Shown here: piece after piece, positions 32,264 to 40,887 of the stretch | How positions within the stretch are numbered: position 1 is the stretch's first letter | Layout: each line of letters begins with the position of its first letter | Assembly (NCBI RefSeq): GCF_034059295.1 | Contig: NZ_CP139141.1 | Coordinates: 3,765,001 to 3,829,000, forward strand | Origin: Pseudomonas sp. HR96 | GTDB taxonomy: Bacteria; Pseudomonadota; Gammaproteobacteria; Pseudomonadales; Pseudomonadaceae | Length of the DNA stretch: 64,000 bases | Direction of reading: 5' to 3' | Translations under genes and position numbers: made by a program | Notes under the pieces: model-generated | Seen by the model: only the letters and a program-made list of their open reading frames with translations | The model's database searches: none | What the model was told of the DNA's origin: nothing

Positions 32264-33187
32264 TCAGTTCTGCCGGGAAGCCACGAGGGCGCGCGCCAGC
32301 ACGTTCGACAGCCCGATGCTGATCAGCGCCGCATACACCACGTTGTTGATCGAGCGGTCAAGGTTGAAGACCTTGTCTTCACCGACGATGTCGTAGTGCG
32401 GCTGGTGCGCGTCGATCAACGCGACCTTGTCCGAACCCACCTGATCCTTGAGGTAGTCGACGCTGGGTTGCACGCTCTCGACGTAGAATTCGTAACGCTT
32501 GAGCAGTGCCTGATTGTTGTCGTCCATGCGCTGACGCTTGCCGGCGCGGCGCAGCATCTGCTGCTTGCTGATACTCAGGTGCAACACCTTGAGCACCGGG
32601 ATCTCGTTGCGCTCGAACACCTGCAGCAGGTGCATGGCGGCCGCCTTGGTACGCGGATAGCCATCGACGATGAAGGGCTGGTCGACCTCGGTGGCGAACA
32701 GTTCGATATGCGCCTCGATCAGCGCCTGGGTCCAGCGGTTGGGCACCAGCAGACCGTTGATGGTGCAGTACTCCAGCCATTCCAGCTGGCTGGTGGTGCG
32801 CCAGATATCGGTAGCCCCGGCCGGCCGACGGTCCTTCAGGAAACCTTCGAGCGCTTCCTGGTGCGAGCTGACCTTGGCGACCAGCTCTTCGGTGGCGTCT
32901 TCGCATTCGATGATGGGTGTGGCGTCGCTGATGCCGTACTTGCTTTGCAAGGTGGCGGCGAATTCGGGGTATTCCTTGGCGTGCTCGAAGGAGTGGCGAA
33001 GGATGTTGCCCATCGAGAGCCAGCGCTCCTGCGGGATGCTCAGGGCATCGCAGAGCGCCTGGGCGAGCTCACCCTTGCCGCAGCTGGAGGGGCCGGTGAG
33101 GATGAACGCCCCTTTGCCTCGAATTTCCGCGCGGGGGATAACCAGGCGAGATTCAATGTCGACGTTGCTTGGCGGCTTGCTGTGCAT
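32264..33187 (-). CDS. Adenylate-kinase-like P-loop nucleoside/nucleotide kinase
   Basis: A 307-residue P-loop kinase, much longer than canonical adenylate kinase (about 215). The Walker A loop is LTGPSSCGKGELAQAL (residues 31-46), and the adenylate-kinase signature is recognisable as QPFIVDGYPRTKAAAMHLL. Other elements are ISKQQMLRRAGKRQRMDD (the arginine-rich lid side) and a C-terminal extension ending NNVVYAALISIGLSNVLA, which is mildly hydrophobic. The insert between about residues 60 and 130, with SKYGISDATPIIECEDA and EDATEELVAKVSSHQEALEG, is not typical. It phosphorylates an unknown nucleotide. The gene stands alone, with a REP-like hairpin downstream. Confidence 0.75.
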   Translation of the reverse strand: MHSKPPSNVDIESRLVIPRAEIRGKGAFILTGPSSCGKGELAQALCDALSIPQERWLSMGNILRHSFEHAKEYPEFAATLQSKYGISDATPIIECEDATEELVAKVSSHQEALEGFLKDRRPAGATDIWRTTSQLEWLEYCTINGLLVPNRWTQALIEAHIELFATEVDQPFIVDGYPRTKAAAMHLLQVFERNEIPVLKVLHLSISKQQMLRRAGKRQRMDDNNQALLKRYEFYVESVQPSVDYLKDQVGSDKVALIDAHQPHYDIVGEDKVFNLDRSINNVVYAALISIGLSNVLARALVASRQN

Positions 33188-33303
33188 CCTGTTTTTTCCC
33201 CTGTTGAAGTGGTGAGAGATTACCGGATTGACGCCTGGCAGGAAAGTTGTATGCAGTTTTCGAAACCGGTCACGCCGCCGTCAGTGAACGGCTGGGGCCG
33301 GCT

Positions 33304-33762
33304 CTACAGATAATGCAAGGGCAGTTCGGTGGTCGATTTGATCCGCTCCATGGCAAAGCTGGAACTGATGTCGATAATGCCCGGCACGCGAATCAGCTGC
33401 TTGTAGACCGCGTCATAGCCGGCAATATCCGGAACCACCATGCGCAGCATGTAATCGGTGTCGCCCGCCATGCGATAGCACTCGACCACCTCGGGCAGGG
33501 TGGCGATGGTGGCGTGGAACCGTTCCAGCCACTGCGCGTTGTGCTGGTTGGTGCGGATGGCAGCGAACACCGTGACCGCCACGTTGAGCGCCTGCGGGTC
33601 GAGCAACGCCACGCGACGGCGGATCAGCCCACTCTCCTCGAGCTTCTGCACCCGCCGCCAGCACGCGGTACTGCCCAGGCCGATGCGTTCGGCAATTTCC
33701 GCCACGGGGCGGGTGCAGTCATCCTGGAGGATCTGCAGGATGGCGCGGTCGAACTTGTCCAT
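33304..33762 (-). CDS. Lrp/AsnC-family regulator
   Basis: A 152-residue feast/famine regulator: N-terminal helix-turn-helix with ILQDDCTRPVAEIAERIGLG and STACWRRVQKLEESGLIRRR, then the RAM ligand-binding domain with VTVFAAIRTNQHNAQWLERF, VECYRMAGDTDYMLRMVV and a terminal strand. Divergent from the cysteine desulfurase gene with about 150 bp of AT-rich promoter DNA between. It probably controls that gene in response to an amino acid such as cysteine (inference). Confidence 0.9.
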   Translation of the reverse strand: MDKFDRAILQILQDDCTRPVAEIAERIGLGSTACWRRVQKLEESGLIRRRVALLDPQALNVAVTVFAAIRTNQHNAQWLERFHATIATLPEVVECYRMAGDTDYMLRMVVPDIAGYDAVYKQLIRVPGIIDISSSFAMERIKSTTELPLHYL

Positions 33763-33913
33763 GACGGTCTTCCGTGAAATAGATTTTCAATGATAGCTTG
33801 ACTATTAGAATGAATTTTCGCCATCCGTGGAAAAAACCGGGGATTTATCAATTTTTTTGCGCCGCCGCGTCGGTAGCCTAGTACTCATCTTCAGACACCG
33901 CCGAATCCAGCCC

Positions 33914-35068
33914 ATGACCTCGACCACCCGCCCCCTGTATTTCGACTACGCCGCCACCACCCCCGTCGACGAGCGCGTGATCCACGCCATGGTCGAGTGC
34001 CTGGGCCAGGCGGGCAACTTCGGCAACCCGGCTTCAAGTGGCCATGCCTACGGCGCGAGCGCGCGCCAGGCGGTGGAGCAGGCGCGCCGCCAGGTGGGCG
34101 AACTGGTGGGCGCCGATGCCAATGACCTGATCTGGACTTCAGGCGCCACCGAATCGAACAACCTGGCCATCAAGGGTGTGGCCCAGGCTGCCGGGCGTGG
34201 GCACCTGATCACCAGCGCCATCGAACACAAGGCCGTCATCGATACCGTCAAACTTCTCGAGCAACAGGGCTTTGCCGTCACCTGGCTGCAGCCCGACGAG
34301 CGTGGGCTGATCCAGCCGCAGGCGGTGAGCGAGGCGTTGCGACCCGATACCCTGTTGGTCTCACTGATGCTGATCAACAACGAGCTGGGCACCCTCACCG
34401 ACATCGCCGCCATCGGCGAGCGCGTGCGCGCTCTCGGTGCGCTGTTTCATGTCGATGCAGCACAGGCCACCGGCAAGGTCGCCATCGACCTGCGCCAGCT
34501 GGCCGTGGACCTGATGTCCTTTTCCGCGCACAAAACCTATGGGCCCAAGGGGATCGGGGCGCTGTACGTGGGTGAACGCGCCCGCGGCGCGTTGCAGGCG
34601 CAGATGCACGGTGGCGGTCATGAACAGGGCCTGCGCTCCGGCACCCTGGCCACCCACCAGATTGTCGGCATGGGCAGCGCCTTCGCCTTGGCCGGCGCCG
34701 TGCAGGAGGAAGAAGTCGCGCGCCTCGGGGCGCTGAGCCGGCGCCTGCGCGAAGGTCTGCTGGCGCTGCCCGGCGTGCGCCTGAACGGCTGCGCCAGGCA
34801 GCGCATCGCTCATACGCTCAACGTGCAGGTGGACCGCACGGGCTTCAATTCGGCAAGTCTGGCCGGCGCCCTGGCGCTGTCGTCGACCTCGGCCTGCAAC
34901 TCGGCCAGCACCGCGCCCTCGCACGTGCTGCTGGCGCTGGGCCTGACCCCGCAACAGGCCCTGGGCAGCCTGCGCCTGAGCCTGGGCCGCTACACCCAGG
35001 CGGCCGATGTCGAGCGCGCGCTGGAGGTCATAGGCGCCGCGCTCAGCGCGCCGCCGCCGCTCTGGTAA
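33914..35068 (+). CDS. Cysteine desulfurase, NifS/IscS-type
   Basis: PLP enzyme of 384 residues converting L-cysteine to alanine and enzyme-bound persulfide. YFDYAATTPVDERV at the N-terminus, TSGATESNNLAIKG, SAIEHKAV (His near 104), NNELGTLTD, FHVDAAQATGKVAI and the PLP lysine in SFSAHKTYGPKGIG (near 206) are present. The catalytic cysteine is in STSACNSASTAPS (near 327), on a long class I-type loop. It is not in an isc, suf or nif cluster and is divergent from an AsnC regulator, so it is a stand-alone paralogue, perhaps serving tRNA thiolation, cysteine catabolism or sulfur supply. Confidence 0.92.
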   Translation: MTSTTRPLYFDYAATTPVDERVIHAMVECLGQAGNFGNPASSGHAYGASARQAVEQARRQVGELVGADANDLIWTSGATESNNLAIKGVAQAAGRGHLITSAIEHKAVIDTVKLLEQQGFAVTWLQPDERGLIQPQAVSEALRPDTLLVSLMLINNELGTLTDIAAIGERVRALGALFHVDAAQATGKVAIDLRQLAVDLMSFSAHKTYGPKGIGALYVGERARGALQAQMHGGGHEQGLRSGTLATHQIVGMGSAFALAGAVQEEEVARLGALSRRLREGLLALPGVRLNGCARQRIAHTLNVQVDRTGFNSASLAGALALSSTSACNSASTAPSHVLLALGLTPQQALGSLRLSLGRYTQAADVERALEVIGAALSAPPPLW

Positions 35069-35094
35069 CCGGTGCGCGCCCCTTGAGGGCCCGC

Positions 35095-35475
35095 TCAGTC
35101 ATTGCAATAGCGCGCGTTTTCCGCGCTGTTGCACGCCTTGTAGGCAGGCCTCGGACGGTTTTCCAGCTTGGGCGGGGGTGGCGGCTCGGTGGTGACGATC
35201 CGCTCGACCTTGTAGTTGTATTTGACGTTATAACCGGACTGCAGAATCTTGATCGCCTTCTCGTTGACCTTCTGCGGCGTGTCGTCTTCGGGGGTCAGGC
35301 TGTACAGCCGGGTTCGCGCCGTACTTGCGGCCCAACTGGCCTGCCCCTTTTCAGGGGGGCAAGGGACCTGGGCGAAGGTGATATGCCCTTGCGGGTCGAC
35401 GCATTTGAACGCGTCGGCACTGGCCATGACGCTGGGGCCCAATACCAGGGCCAGTGAAGCGAGAATCTTGAACAT
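35095..35475 (-). CDS. Secreted DUF4124-like protein
   Basis: Small periplasmic protein of 126 residues. MFKILASLALVLGPSVMASA is a Sec signal peptide. The mature part begins DAFKCVDPQGHITFAQVPCP, matching the DUF4124 pattern (YKC.D..G...y...PC), then a Pro-rich stretch (EPPPPPKLENRPRP) and two C-terminal cysteines (YKACNSAENARYCND). The start at 35475 is chosen because AGGG is at proper spacing from it; the ATG at 35484 would abut that site. The function of the family is unknown. Confidence 0.8.
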   Translation of the reverse strand: MFKILASLALVLGPSVMASADAFKCVDPQGHITFAQVPCPPEKGQASWAASTARTRLYSLTPEDDTPQKVNEKAIKILQSGYNVKYNYKVERIVTTEPPPPPKLENRPRPAYKACNSAENARYCND

Positions 35476-36078
35476 CTGGCACATCCCTGTTGTTTAACGC
35501 CTGGCCATTATATCGACACCACCCAGTACCGACCAAGTCCCCGAAAGCCGCTGAATGTCCCACCGGGCGCACTGACTGACGAACGGGCCGCAAAGCCGTT
35601 ACTCAAGCGGTCAGTGGGGGCTATAGTGGTTTTGCTACGGCGCAAGGAGTGTGCCGAATCAAGCCGTTCACTGAAATCTCAGCTGCATACATGGCGATAT
35701 GCCATACCCCAGAACAAGTAACGAGTTGGTACTGCTGTACTAACCGGGGCACTCGCCAAATCCGGGTAAAATTGCTTATGCGCGAAATAAATCCATGTGT
35801 TTCAATGAGTTACAGGATATGGCGTGATGGACTTGGCAAACTGCCAAGATGCCGTGCCAATAACTTTACAAAGAATCCTTTGAAAAGTATTCTCCATGAC
35901 TCAGGTTTTGTAGCAAATGTTCCGTAGCGAAGGTCGGACAGGTTTCAACGCAGCATGACCGAGTTGCGATGCGTTTTGTACCCAACCTAGGATGTTCCTC
36001 GCCGCTGGTTTCCTGTATGTCGTCTGGAAGGCACTGGATCCGCACCTTCCGTACCGGACCCGAATAAGGATTTCGCCC
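35476..36078. other. 603-bp region without a convincing gene
   Basis: The stretch is clearly AT-richer than its flanks from about 35640 to 35990. A 92-codon plus-strand frame (35649-35927) has a non-standard amino-acid mix and no ribosome binding site, so it is not called. The segment probably holds the promoter of the acyltransferase gene and a remnant of transferred DNA. A possible hairpin surrounds 35530-35620 (cactgaccgc... and ...gcggtcagtg). Confidence 0.5.
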
Positions 36079-37128
36079 ATGCGACAGAATTTTCTTGACC
36101 CGAAGAAAAAAGATCTAGGGATAGATACGATACGTGGCCTGGCCTTGTTTCTCATGGTCGCCGGTCACGTGATTGGCGACTCGATGAACACGGGTATGCG
36201 GGTCGCCGACGATTCCACGTTGCGTTACCTCTATGAGTCGCTGATTTATGTGCGGATGCCGCTGTTCACGGCGATTTCCGGCTTTGTCTACGCAATGCGC
36301 CCGGTGGGCACGACAAGTTCCTTGTCGGTGTTCTTCCAGGGCAAGTTCCGCCGCATTGCCGTACCGATGCTGGTGGTCTCGACGCTGTTCTTCATCTCCC
36401 AAGCCTTGGTGCCCAACACCAATAACCCGCCGCGCTGGGCCGATATGTACCATATCTACCTGTTCGGCTACGCCCACTTCTGGTTCCTGCAGTCGATTCT
36501 CTGCATCTTTGCATTGATTGCCGTACTGGAAAAAGCCGGGCTTTTGCGCTCATTGGGCCAATTCCTGGTGGTGAGCGCAGTGGCACTCGTGGCCTCATAC
36601 AACTACGACGAGTTCCCCGAGTTGTTCAGCCTGGATCGCGCAGCGCATCTGTTGCCCTTCTTCCTGCTCGGGCTGGGCGTGTTCCGCTTTCGTGAAGTGT
36701 TCGTCACCACGGTGGGGCAATGGCTGGTGGGCGGTGTGCTGCTGGCCATGGTCACCCTCGACCAGGGCTACCTGCTTGGCCGCCTGAGCTTCAGCGACCC
36801 GGAGTTGCAGGTAATGGGCCTGATCATGGGCCTGACGGCCATCTACACGCTGATCACCCAGCGGCGCTACTTCGCCCCCCTTGCCTGGCTGGGCGGACAC
36901 TCCTTCGAGATCTACCTGTTCCACGTGTTCGGCACGGCCGGTGGGCGCATGCTGCTCAACAAGCTGAACATCCACTCGACCGGGCTGACCTTCCTGGTCA
37001 GTATGACCTTCGGCCTGGTGCTGCCGGTGCTGCTGAAGAAAGCGGTCGGGCGCATGAGCCTGCTCAACCTTGCCCTGTTCGGCACCGAGGTGCAGAAATC
37101 GCGCCCGCTCAAGGTTGCCGTGACCTGA
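36079..37128 (+). CDS. Acyltransferase 3 family membrane protein
   Basis: Integral membrane O-acyltransferase of 349 residues with about ten helices. The family's R-x10-H motif is in DTIRGLALFLMVAGHVIG near the N-terminus, followed by VRMPLFTAISGFVYAMRP. The start at ATG 36079 has AGGA nine bases upstream and places the motif at the usual distance; the earlier ATG at 35992 lacks a site. Such enzymes acylate polysaccharides, lipopolysaccharide, glucans or lipids with an acyl-CoA-derived group. There is no polysaccharide cluster around it, so the acceptor is unknown. It overlaps tail-to-tail by 20 bp with the GGDEF-EAL gene. Confidence 0.85.
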   Translation: MRQNFLDPKKKDLGIDTIRGLALFLMVAGHVIGDSMNTGMRVADDSTLRYLYESLIYVRMPLFTAISGFVYAMRPVGTTSSLSVFFQGKFRRIAVPMLVVSTLFFISQALVPNTNNPPRWADMYHIYLFGYAHFWFLQSILCIFALIAVLEKAGLLRSLGQFLVVSAVALVASYNYDEFPELFSLDRAAHLLPFFLLGLGVFRFREVFVTTVGQWLVGGVLLAMVTLDQGYLLGRLSFSDPELQVMGLIMGLTAIYTLITQRRYFAPLAWLGGHSFEIYLFHVFGTAGGRMLLNKLNIHSTGLTFLVSMTFGLVLPVLLKKAVGRMSLLNLALFGTEVQKSRPLKVAVT

Positions 37129-39058
37129 GTGCCTCGTTGCCTTCGAGCCAGACCAGGGTCTGCTCGAAGGCGACCGGCCTGGAAAACAGGAAGCCCTGCA
37201 CCCAGGTGCAGCCCAGGCTGCGCAACGCCTCCATCTCCGCCGCGGTTTCGACCCCTTCCACCACACAGTCCAGGGCCATGTCCTGGCTCAGTGCTACCAG
37301 CGATTTGACGATCTTGTAGCTGGCCGGCTTGCAGTGAATGTCGGTGACGAAGCTGCGGTCGATCTTCAACTTGGTCAGGGCGAGCGCGTGCAGCTGGCTC
37401 AGGCTCGAGTAGCCGGTGCCGAAATCGTCCAGGGAGATCCCGCACCCCAGGTCGCGAAACCGGGCGATGGCGCGCTGCACTTGCACAATGTCGTGCATGA
37501 TCGCCGTCTCGGTGATTTCCAGGTCCAGGCGCGACGGATCGAACCCGCTGCCATCGATCACTTCGATGATCGACTGCACGCTGGCGCTGGAGGCGCAATC
37601 GTGGGCCGAAAGGTTGAACGCCAGGCGCACCTGCCCAGGCCACTGCCGCGCCGCCTGCAGCGCCTTGGTGAGCAAGGGCAAGGTCAGCTGGGTGATCATG
37701 CCGATGTGTTCGGCCACTGGAATGAAGCGCGCCGGCGACACCGGCCCCAGGTCCGGGCTGGTCCAGCGCGCCAGCGCTTCGAACGCCACGGTCTGGCCAG
37801 TCACGCAGTTGAGGATCGGCTGGAACAGCACATGGAACTCGGCATACAGATCGGCCTTGCGCAGGGCCTGCTCGGTCATCGCATCCCGGTGCAGCTGGGC
37901 GTGCTGCTCGGTGGAAAACAGGCACATGCCACCTTTGCTGTGGCGCTTGCTCTGGTACAAGGCGTAGTCGGCGAACTCATAGACCTCGGCGGCGCCCTTG
38001 GCCATGTCCGGGTAGGTGGCGATACCCAGGGAGGCGCCGATGCGAATCGGCACCTCCACCAGCATGAAGGCCTCCTGCAGCGCCAGGCAGACCGCCTCGC
38101 CGGTGCGGCGCAGGGCGTCATCGGGGCGGCCGTCGGTGATGATCAGGGCGAACTCGTCACCCCCCAGGCGGGCAATGTGGGTGTGCTCGTCGGCCAGGCG
38201 CAGCAGGCGCTGGCCCACCTGCACCAGCAGGCGGTCGCCGACGCTGTGGCCGTAGACATCGTTGACCGGCTTGAACCCGTCCAGGTCGAGAATCCCTACC
38301 GCCAGGCGTTGCTCCTGCCCCCGCGCACGTAGCAGGCAGGCGTCCAGGGTGCCGAAGAACTGTCGCCGATTGGGTAGCCCGGTGAGGCTGTCCTCGTTGG
38401 CCAGGCGCATGTTTTCATTGCTCAACCGCTCGGTGCGAGCCTGCATGTTGACCAAGGCGGTGAAGTCGCGGTAGTGGATCTGCAACACCACCAGCATGGC
38501 CCCCGAGACCAGCACGATATTGATCGCGGTGGCGATGAACACCGGATTGTGGGTCGAAGCGAAAAAGAGCACGAACGCGGTGTTGACCACCGCCGTGGTG
38601 ATCAGCGCGGCGGTGCGCATGTGCATCAGGCAGAAGATGCAGACAATCACCGTGATGGCCATGAAAAACGCCACATGTCCCTGAGCGTAGCTGTTGCCAT
38701 AGGGATACAGCGCCAGCGACCAGCCGGCGAAGCCTGCGGCGAACAACGGCGACAAGCGATTGGTGCGGGTCAAGGTGTGCAGAATCTGCGGCACCTCGGG
38801 CAGCACATGGCGGGTCCGCCACCACAGGTGCGCACGAGGCAGGCAGACCAGCGTGAGCAGCGCCGGAATGCCCACCGCCAGCCAGCCCGGCGCGGTGTCC
38901 AGGTGGGTCACCGCCAGCACCCAGGTGTTCACCAGCAGGATCAGGTACATCATCGGCAGCTGCCCGGCCAGGGCCCGGTACTGCGCCCTGAGCAACTCAG
39001 GGTTGTCGCCGGAAGGCGCCGTGAGCCGGCGAAATAGCTTGATCGGTCCTGCCATCAT
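37109..39058 (-). CDS. Membrane-bound GGDEF-EAL cyclic-di-GMP protein
   Basis: A 649-residue protein with an N-terminal membrane sensor of five or six helices (LPMMYLILLVNTWVLAV to FIATAINIVLVSGAMLVVLQ), a short coiled coil, a GGDEF domain (motif RLGGDEFALI) and an EAL domain. The GGDEF motif is intact, but no RxxD inhibitory site precedes it. The EAL motifs are also complete: FEALARW, NLSAHD, LEITETA, DDFGTGYSSL, KIDRSFV and VEGVET. The protein could therefore make or degrade c-di-GMP; which dominates is unknown. The start MMAGPIKLFRR at 39058 is chosen on domain grounds; a longer frame to 39157 exists. It is divergent from a gene with a sigma-28-like promoter, hinting at a link to motility. 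Confidence 0.9.
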   Translation of the reverse strand: MMAGPIKLFRRLTAPSGDNPELLRAQYRALAGQLPMMYLILLVNTWVLAVTHLDTAPGWLAVGIPALLTLVCLPRAHLWWRTRHVLPEVPQILHTLTRTNRLSPLFAAGFAGWSLALYPYGNSYAQGHVAFFMAITVIVCIFCLMHMRTAALITTAVVNTAFVLFFASTHNPVFIATAINIVLVSGAMLVVLQIHYRDFTALVNMQARTERLSNENMRLANEDSLTGLPNRRQFFGTLDACLLRARGQEQRLAVGILDLDGFKPVNDVYGHSVGDRLLVQVGQRLLRLADEHTHIARLGGDEFALIITDGRPDDALRRTGEAVCLALQEAFMLVEVPIRIGASLGIATYPDMAKGAAEVYEFADYALYQSKRHSKGGMCLFSTEQHAQLHRDAMTEQALRKADLYAEFHVLFQPILNCVTGQTVAFEALARWTSPDLGPVSPARFIPVAEHIGMITQLTLPLLTKALQAARQWPGQVRLAFNLSAHDCASSASVQSIIEVIDGSGFDPSRLDLEITETAIMHDIVQVQRAIARFRDLGCGISLDDFGTGYSSLSQLHALALTKLKIDRSFVTDIHCKPASYKIVKSLVALSQDMALDCVVEGVETAAEMEALRSLGCTWVQGFLFSRPVAFEQTLVWLEGNEALRSRQP

Positions 39059-39316
39059 CTCGAGCGCCCCAGGCCGGCGAATCGTCCGCCGGTAGTCGCC
39101 GCCCGCAGCTGGCGTGCACGAGTGCGTACGCCGGCCACGAGCGAGCTTTGAATTCAATACGCTGTCTGTCGGCCATGCCCGGTATTTCTGAAGCCCGGGC
39201 AGGCGGATGGGCGACCTGCGGCGTTGCAGCTATAGCAAATAGCCATCACCTAAGTTAACCTCGCGTCGAGGCCACGGCACTTTTGTGAAAAAACGCTGTC
39301 GTGCGGGCGATTTGAT

Positions 39317-39343
39317 TAAAGTTTGCACTGCCCGGGTCGATCA
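39317..39343 (+). promoter_or_regulatory. Sigma-28 (FliA)-like promoter
   Basis: TAAAGTTT (39317-39324), exactly 11 bases, then GTCGATCA (39336-39343) matches the flagellar sigma-28 consensus TAAAGTTT-N11-GCCGATAA at 14 of 16 positions. It lies 57 bp upstream of the membrane-protein gene at 39401 and reads toward it. Confidence 0.65.
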
Positions 39344-39400
39344 GATGGGAGCCGTACAAATCGCCATCATCCCCCGCCGGGCCATCCAGGGACCGCCACC

Positions 39401-39979
39401 ATGCACGTGACCGTCAAAGAGTTAATGGCCAGCCCGCGGGCGTGGTTGAAGTTGTGCAGTCGCCGCACCGACCGCTACCCCTGGCTGTTCAGCATCCTGC
39501 GCGGCGGCGTGCTGCTGTGCGTGGCGGCCCTGCTGCAAGCCTGGTATTTCCAGCTGAGCATGCCGAGCCTGGACAGCATGGAGTCGACTCGCGCCCACAC
39601 CCGCCTGGTGCGCACCTTGAACCCGCGCATCTACACCCTGGAGGTCATGGTCGGCGCGCACCGGGTGCCGCTCGGTGGCGCCTGCAGCGGCTTTCAACGC
39701 AGCGAATCGAACTTCACCGGCGACGAAGACGTACGGATGTGGCAGCACAATGGCAAAGTCTGGCAACTGACCAACCTGGCCGGCGAGGTCTACCGCCCCG
39801 CCACCGACGCCATGCCCTGCTCATTGACCAACACCCTGGAATGGGCCGATCGGCGCCCGGAGCTGGCCGGCTGGCTGGCGTTGCTGGGCGTGCTGGTGGC
39901 CCTCGGCGCCTGGTGGCGGATCAGCGCGCTGTATGGCCGCGAGCTCGCGGGCGCCAGCGGCGCCGGCAGCCAAGCCTGA
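39401..39979 (+). CDS. Two-helix inner-membrane protein with periplasmic domain, possibly flagellar regulon
   Basis: A 192-residue protein. One membrane helix lies near residues 33-52 (SILRGGVLLCVAALLQAWYF) and a second near 157-176 (WLALLGVLVALGAWWRISAL), bracketing a domain of about 100 residues with YTLEVMVGAHRVPLGGACSG, two cysteines and VWQLTNLAGEVYRPATD. ATG 39401 has AGGGA nine bases upstream. No family is recognised. The strong FliA-type promoter just upstream suggests coexpression with late flagellar and chemotaxis genes. The adjacent divergent GGDEF-EAL gene is consistent with a motility-signalling neighbourhood, but no function can be assigned. Confidence 0.75.
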   Translation: MHVTVKELMASPRAWLKLCSRRTDRYPWLFSILRGGVLLCVAALLQAWYFQLSMPSLDSMESTRAHTRLVRTLNPRIYTLEVMVGAHRVPLGGACSGFQRSESNFTGDEDVRMWQHNGKVWQLTNLAGEVYRPATDAMPCSLTNTLEWADRRPELAGWLALLGVLVALGAWWRISALYGRELAGASGAGSQA

Positions 39980-39986
39980 GCGATGC

Positions 39987-40361
39987 TTACAGGCAGGTGG
40001 CGACGGCCGCCAGGCGGGTGTCGGTGACCGGGCTCGGCTGCGCCGGGCCGTAGAAGTCCAACGCTGCGCCAGTCCCCTGGGCACGTACATCGACGAAGTA
40101 GGCCGCTTCACGGGTATAGACGGTGAACACGCCGTCCTTGCCAGCGTGCAGATAGGCGTTGGCATCGATGCCGAACATCGGCTCACTCTGCCAGGAATAT
40201 TCCACACACTCGGCCACCCGCTGCGCCGGTTTCTGGCTGGCCAGCACCTTGCTCGGGCCGGCGCTGCGCGCCGAGGTCATTGCCGAGCCGACACAACCGC
40301 CCAGCCCCAGGGAGCAGAACAGCAATGCCAGCGTGAGTTTGCAGGCGCAACGTGTAGACAT
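39987..40361 (-). CDS. Small outer- or inner-membrane lipoprotein, unknown
   Basis: A 124-residue protein with an N-terminal lipoprotein signal (LTLALLFCSLGLGGCVGSAM), the lipobox LGGC giving a diacylated cysteine at about position 23. The mature part contains VAECVEYSWQSEPMFGIDAN, YTREAAYFVDVRAQ and a second cysteine near the C-terminus (AVATCL). ATG 40361 lacks a strong ribosome binding site, but the signal peptide decides the start. Convergent with the 39401 gene, 7 bp apart. No family recognised. Confidence 0.7.
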   Translation of the reverse strand: MSTRCACKLTLALLFCSLGLGGCVGSAMTSARSAGPSKVLASQKPAQRVAECVEYSWQSEPMFGIDANAYLHAGKDGVFTVYTREAAYFVDVRAQGTGAALDFYGPAQPSPVTDTRLAAVATCL

Positions 40362-40402
40362 GAGGGAAGTACCGTCGGGCAAAGCGCGAACTCTACCATT
40401 AC

Positions 40403-40657
40403 TCACGGCCCGCTGCTGGACCGCCTGCCATCGCGGTTGGCGCGCATTTCGATACGCAGTTCGGCGATCAGATTGGACACCGCGCGGACATTGACCAGCG
40501 GTGCGGTGTTGATCCCGGTGGCCAGCAGATAGACCCGTTCGGTCTGTGCCCCAGCCACCTTGACGGTCATGAAGCCGTCCGCGCCGATCGTGCATTGGCA
40601 TTGCAGTGGCACGAACGCGGATTCGATGATCTGACGCAATTGCAGATGTGAAATCAT
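40403..40657 (-). CDS. DUF1652 family protein
   Basis: An 84-residue protein matching DUF1652: MISHLQLRQIIESAFVPLQC, then CTIGADGFMTVKVAG, RVYLLATGINTA and NLIAELRIEM. The family is, to my knowledge, confined essentially to Pseudomonas and has no known function. The two conserved cysteines (LQCQC) are present. A 230-bp gap separates it from the divergent DUF4337 gene. Confidence 0.8.
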   Translation of the reverse strand: MISHLQLRQIIESAFVPLQCQCTIGADGFMTVKVAGAQTERVYLLATGINTAPLVNVRAVSNLIAELRIEMRANRDGRRSSSGP

Positions 40658-40887
40658 GTTGGCCCGGGACTGTTATCGTTATTCGCGAGTGTCGTCCGAC
40701 GACTGCTCCACGCCGGTCCCAATAAATGAATGACCGACCTGGTGACTGGCGGTTCAAAAAACTGGCCGACGCTGCTGGGGCACATGAAGATTAGTGGCCA
40801 TTGGGCGAGCACGCCTGTTCGAACCCGTACTTTTCCCCTATATTCGCGCCGCCACCGCCCCGGCATACGTAGAGGTCACGCGCTTTC

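Noticed and set aside
35649..35927. 92-codon plus-strand frame in the AT-rich gap
   Set aside because: No ribosome binding site, odd composition and no family resemblance; treated as non-coding.
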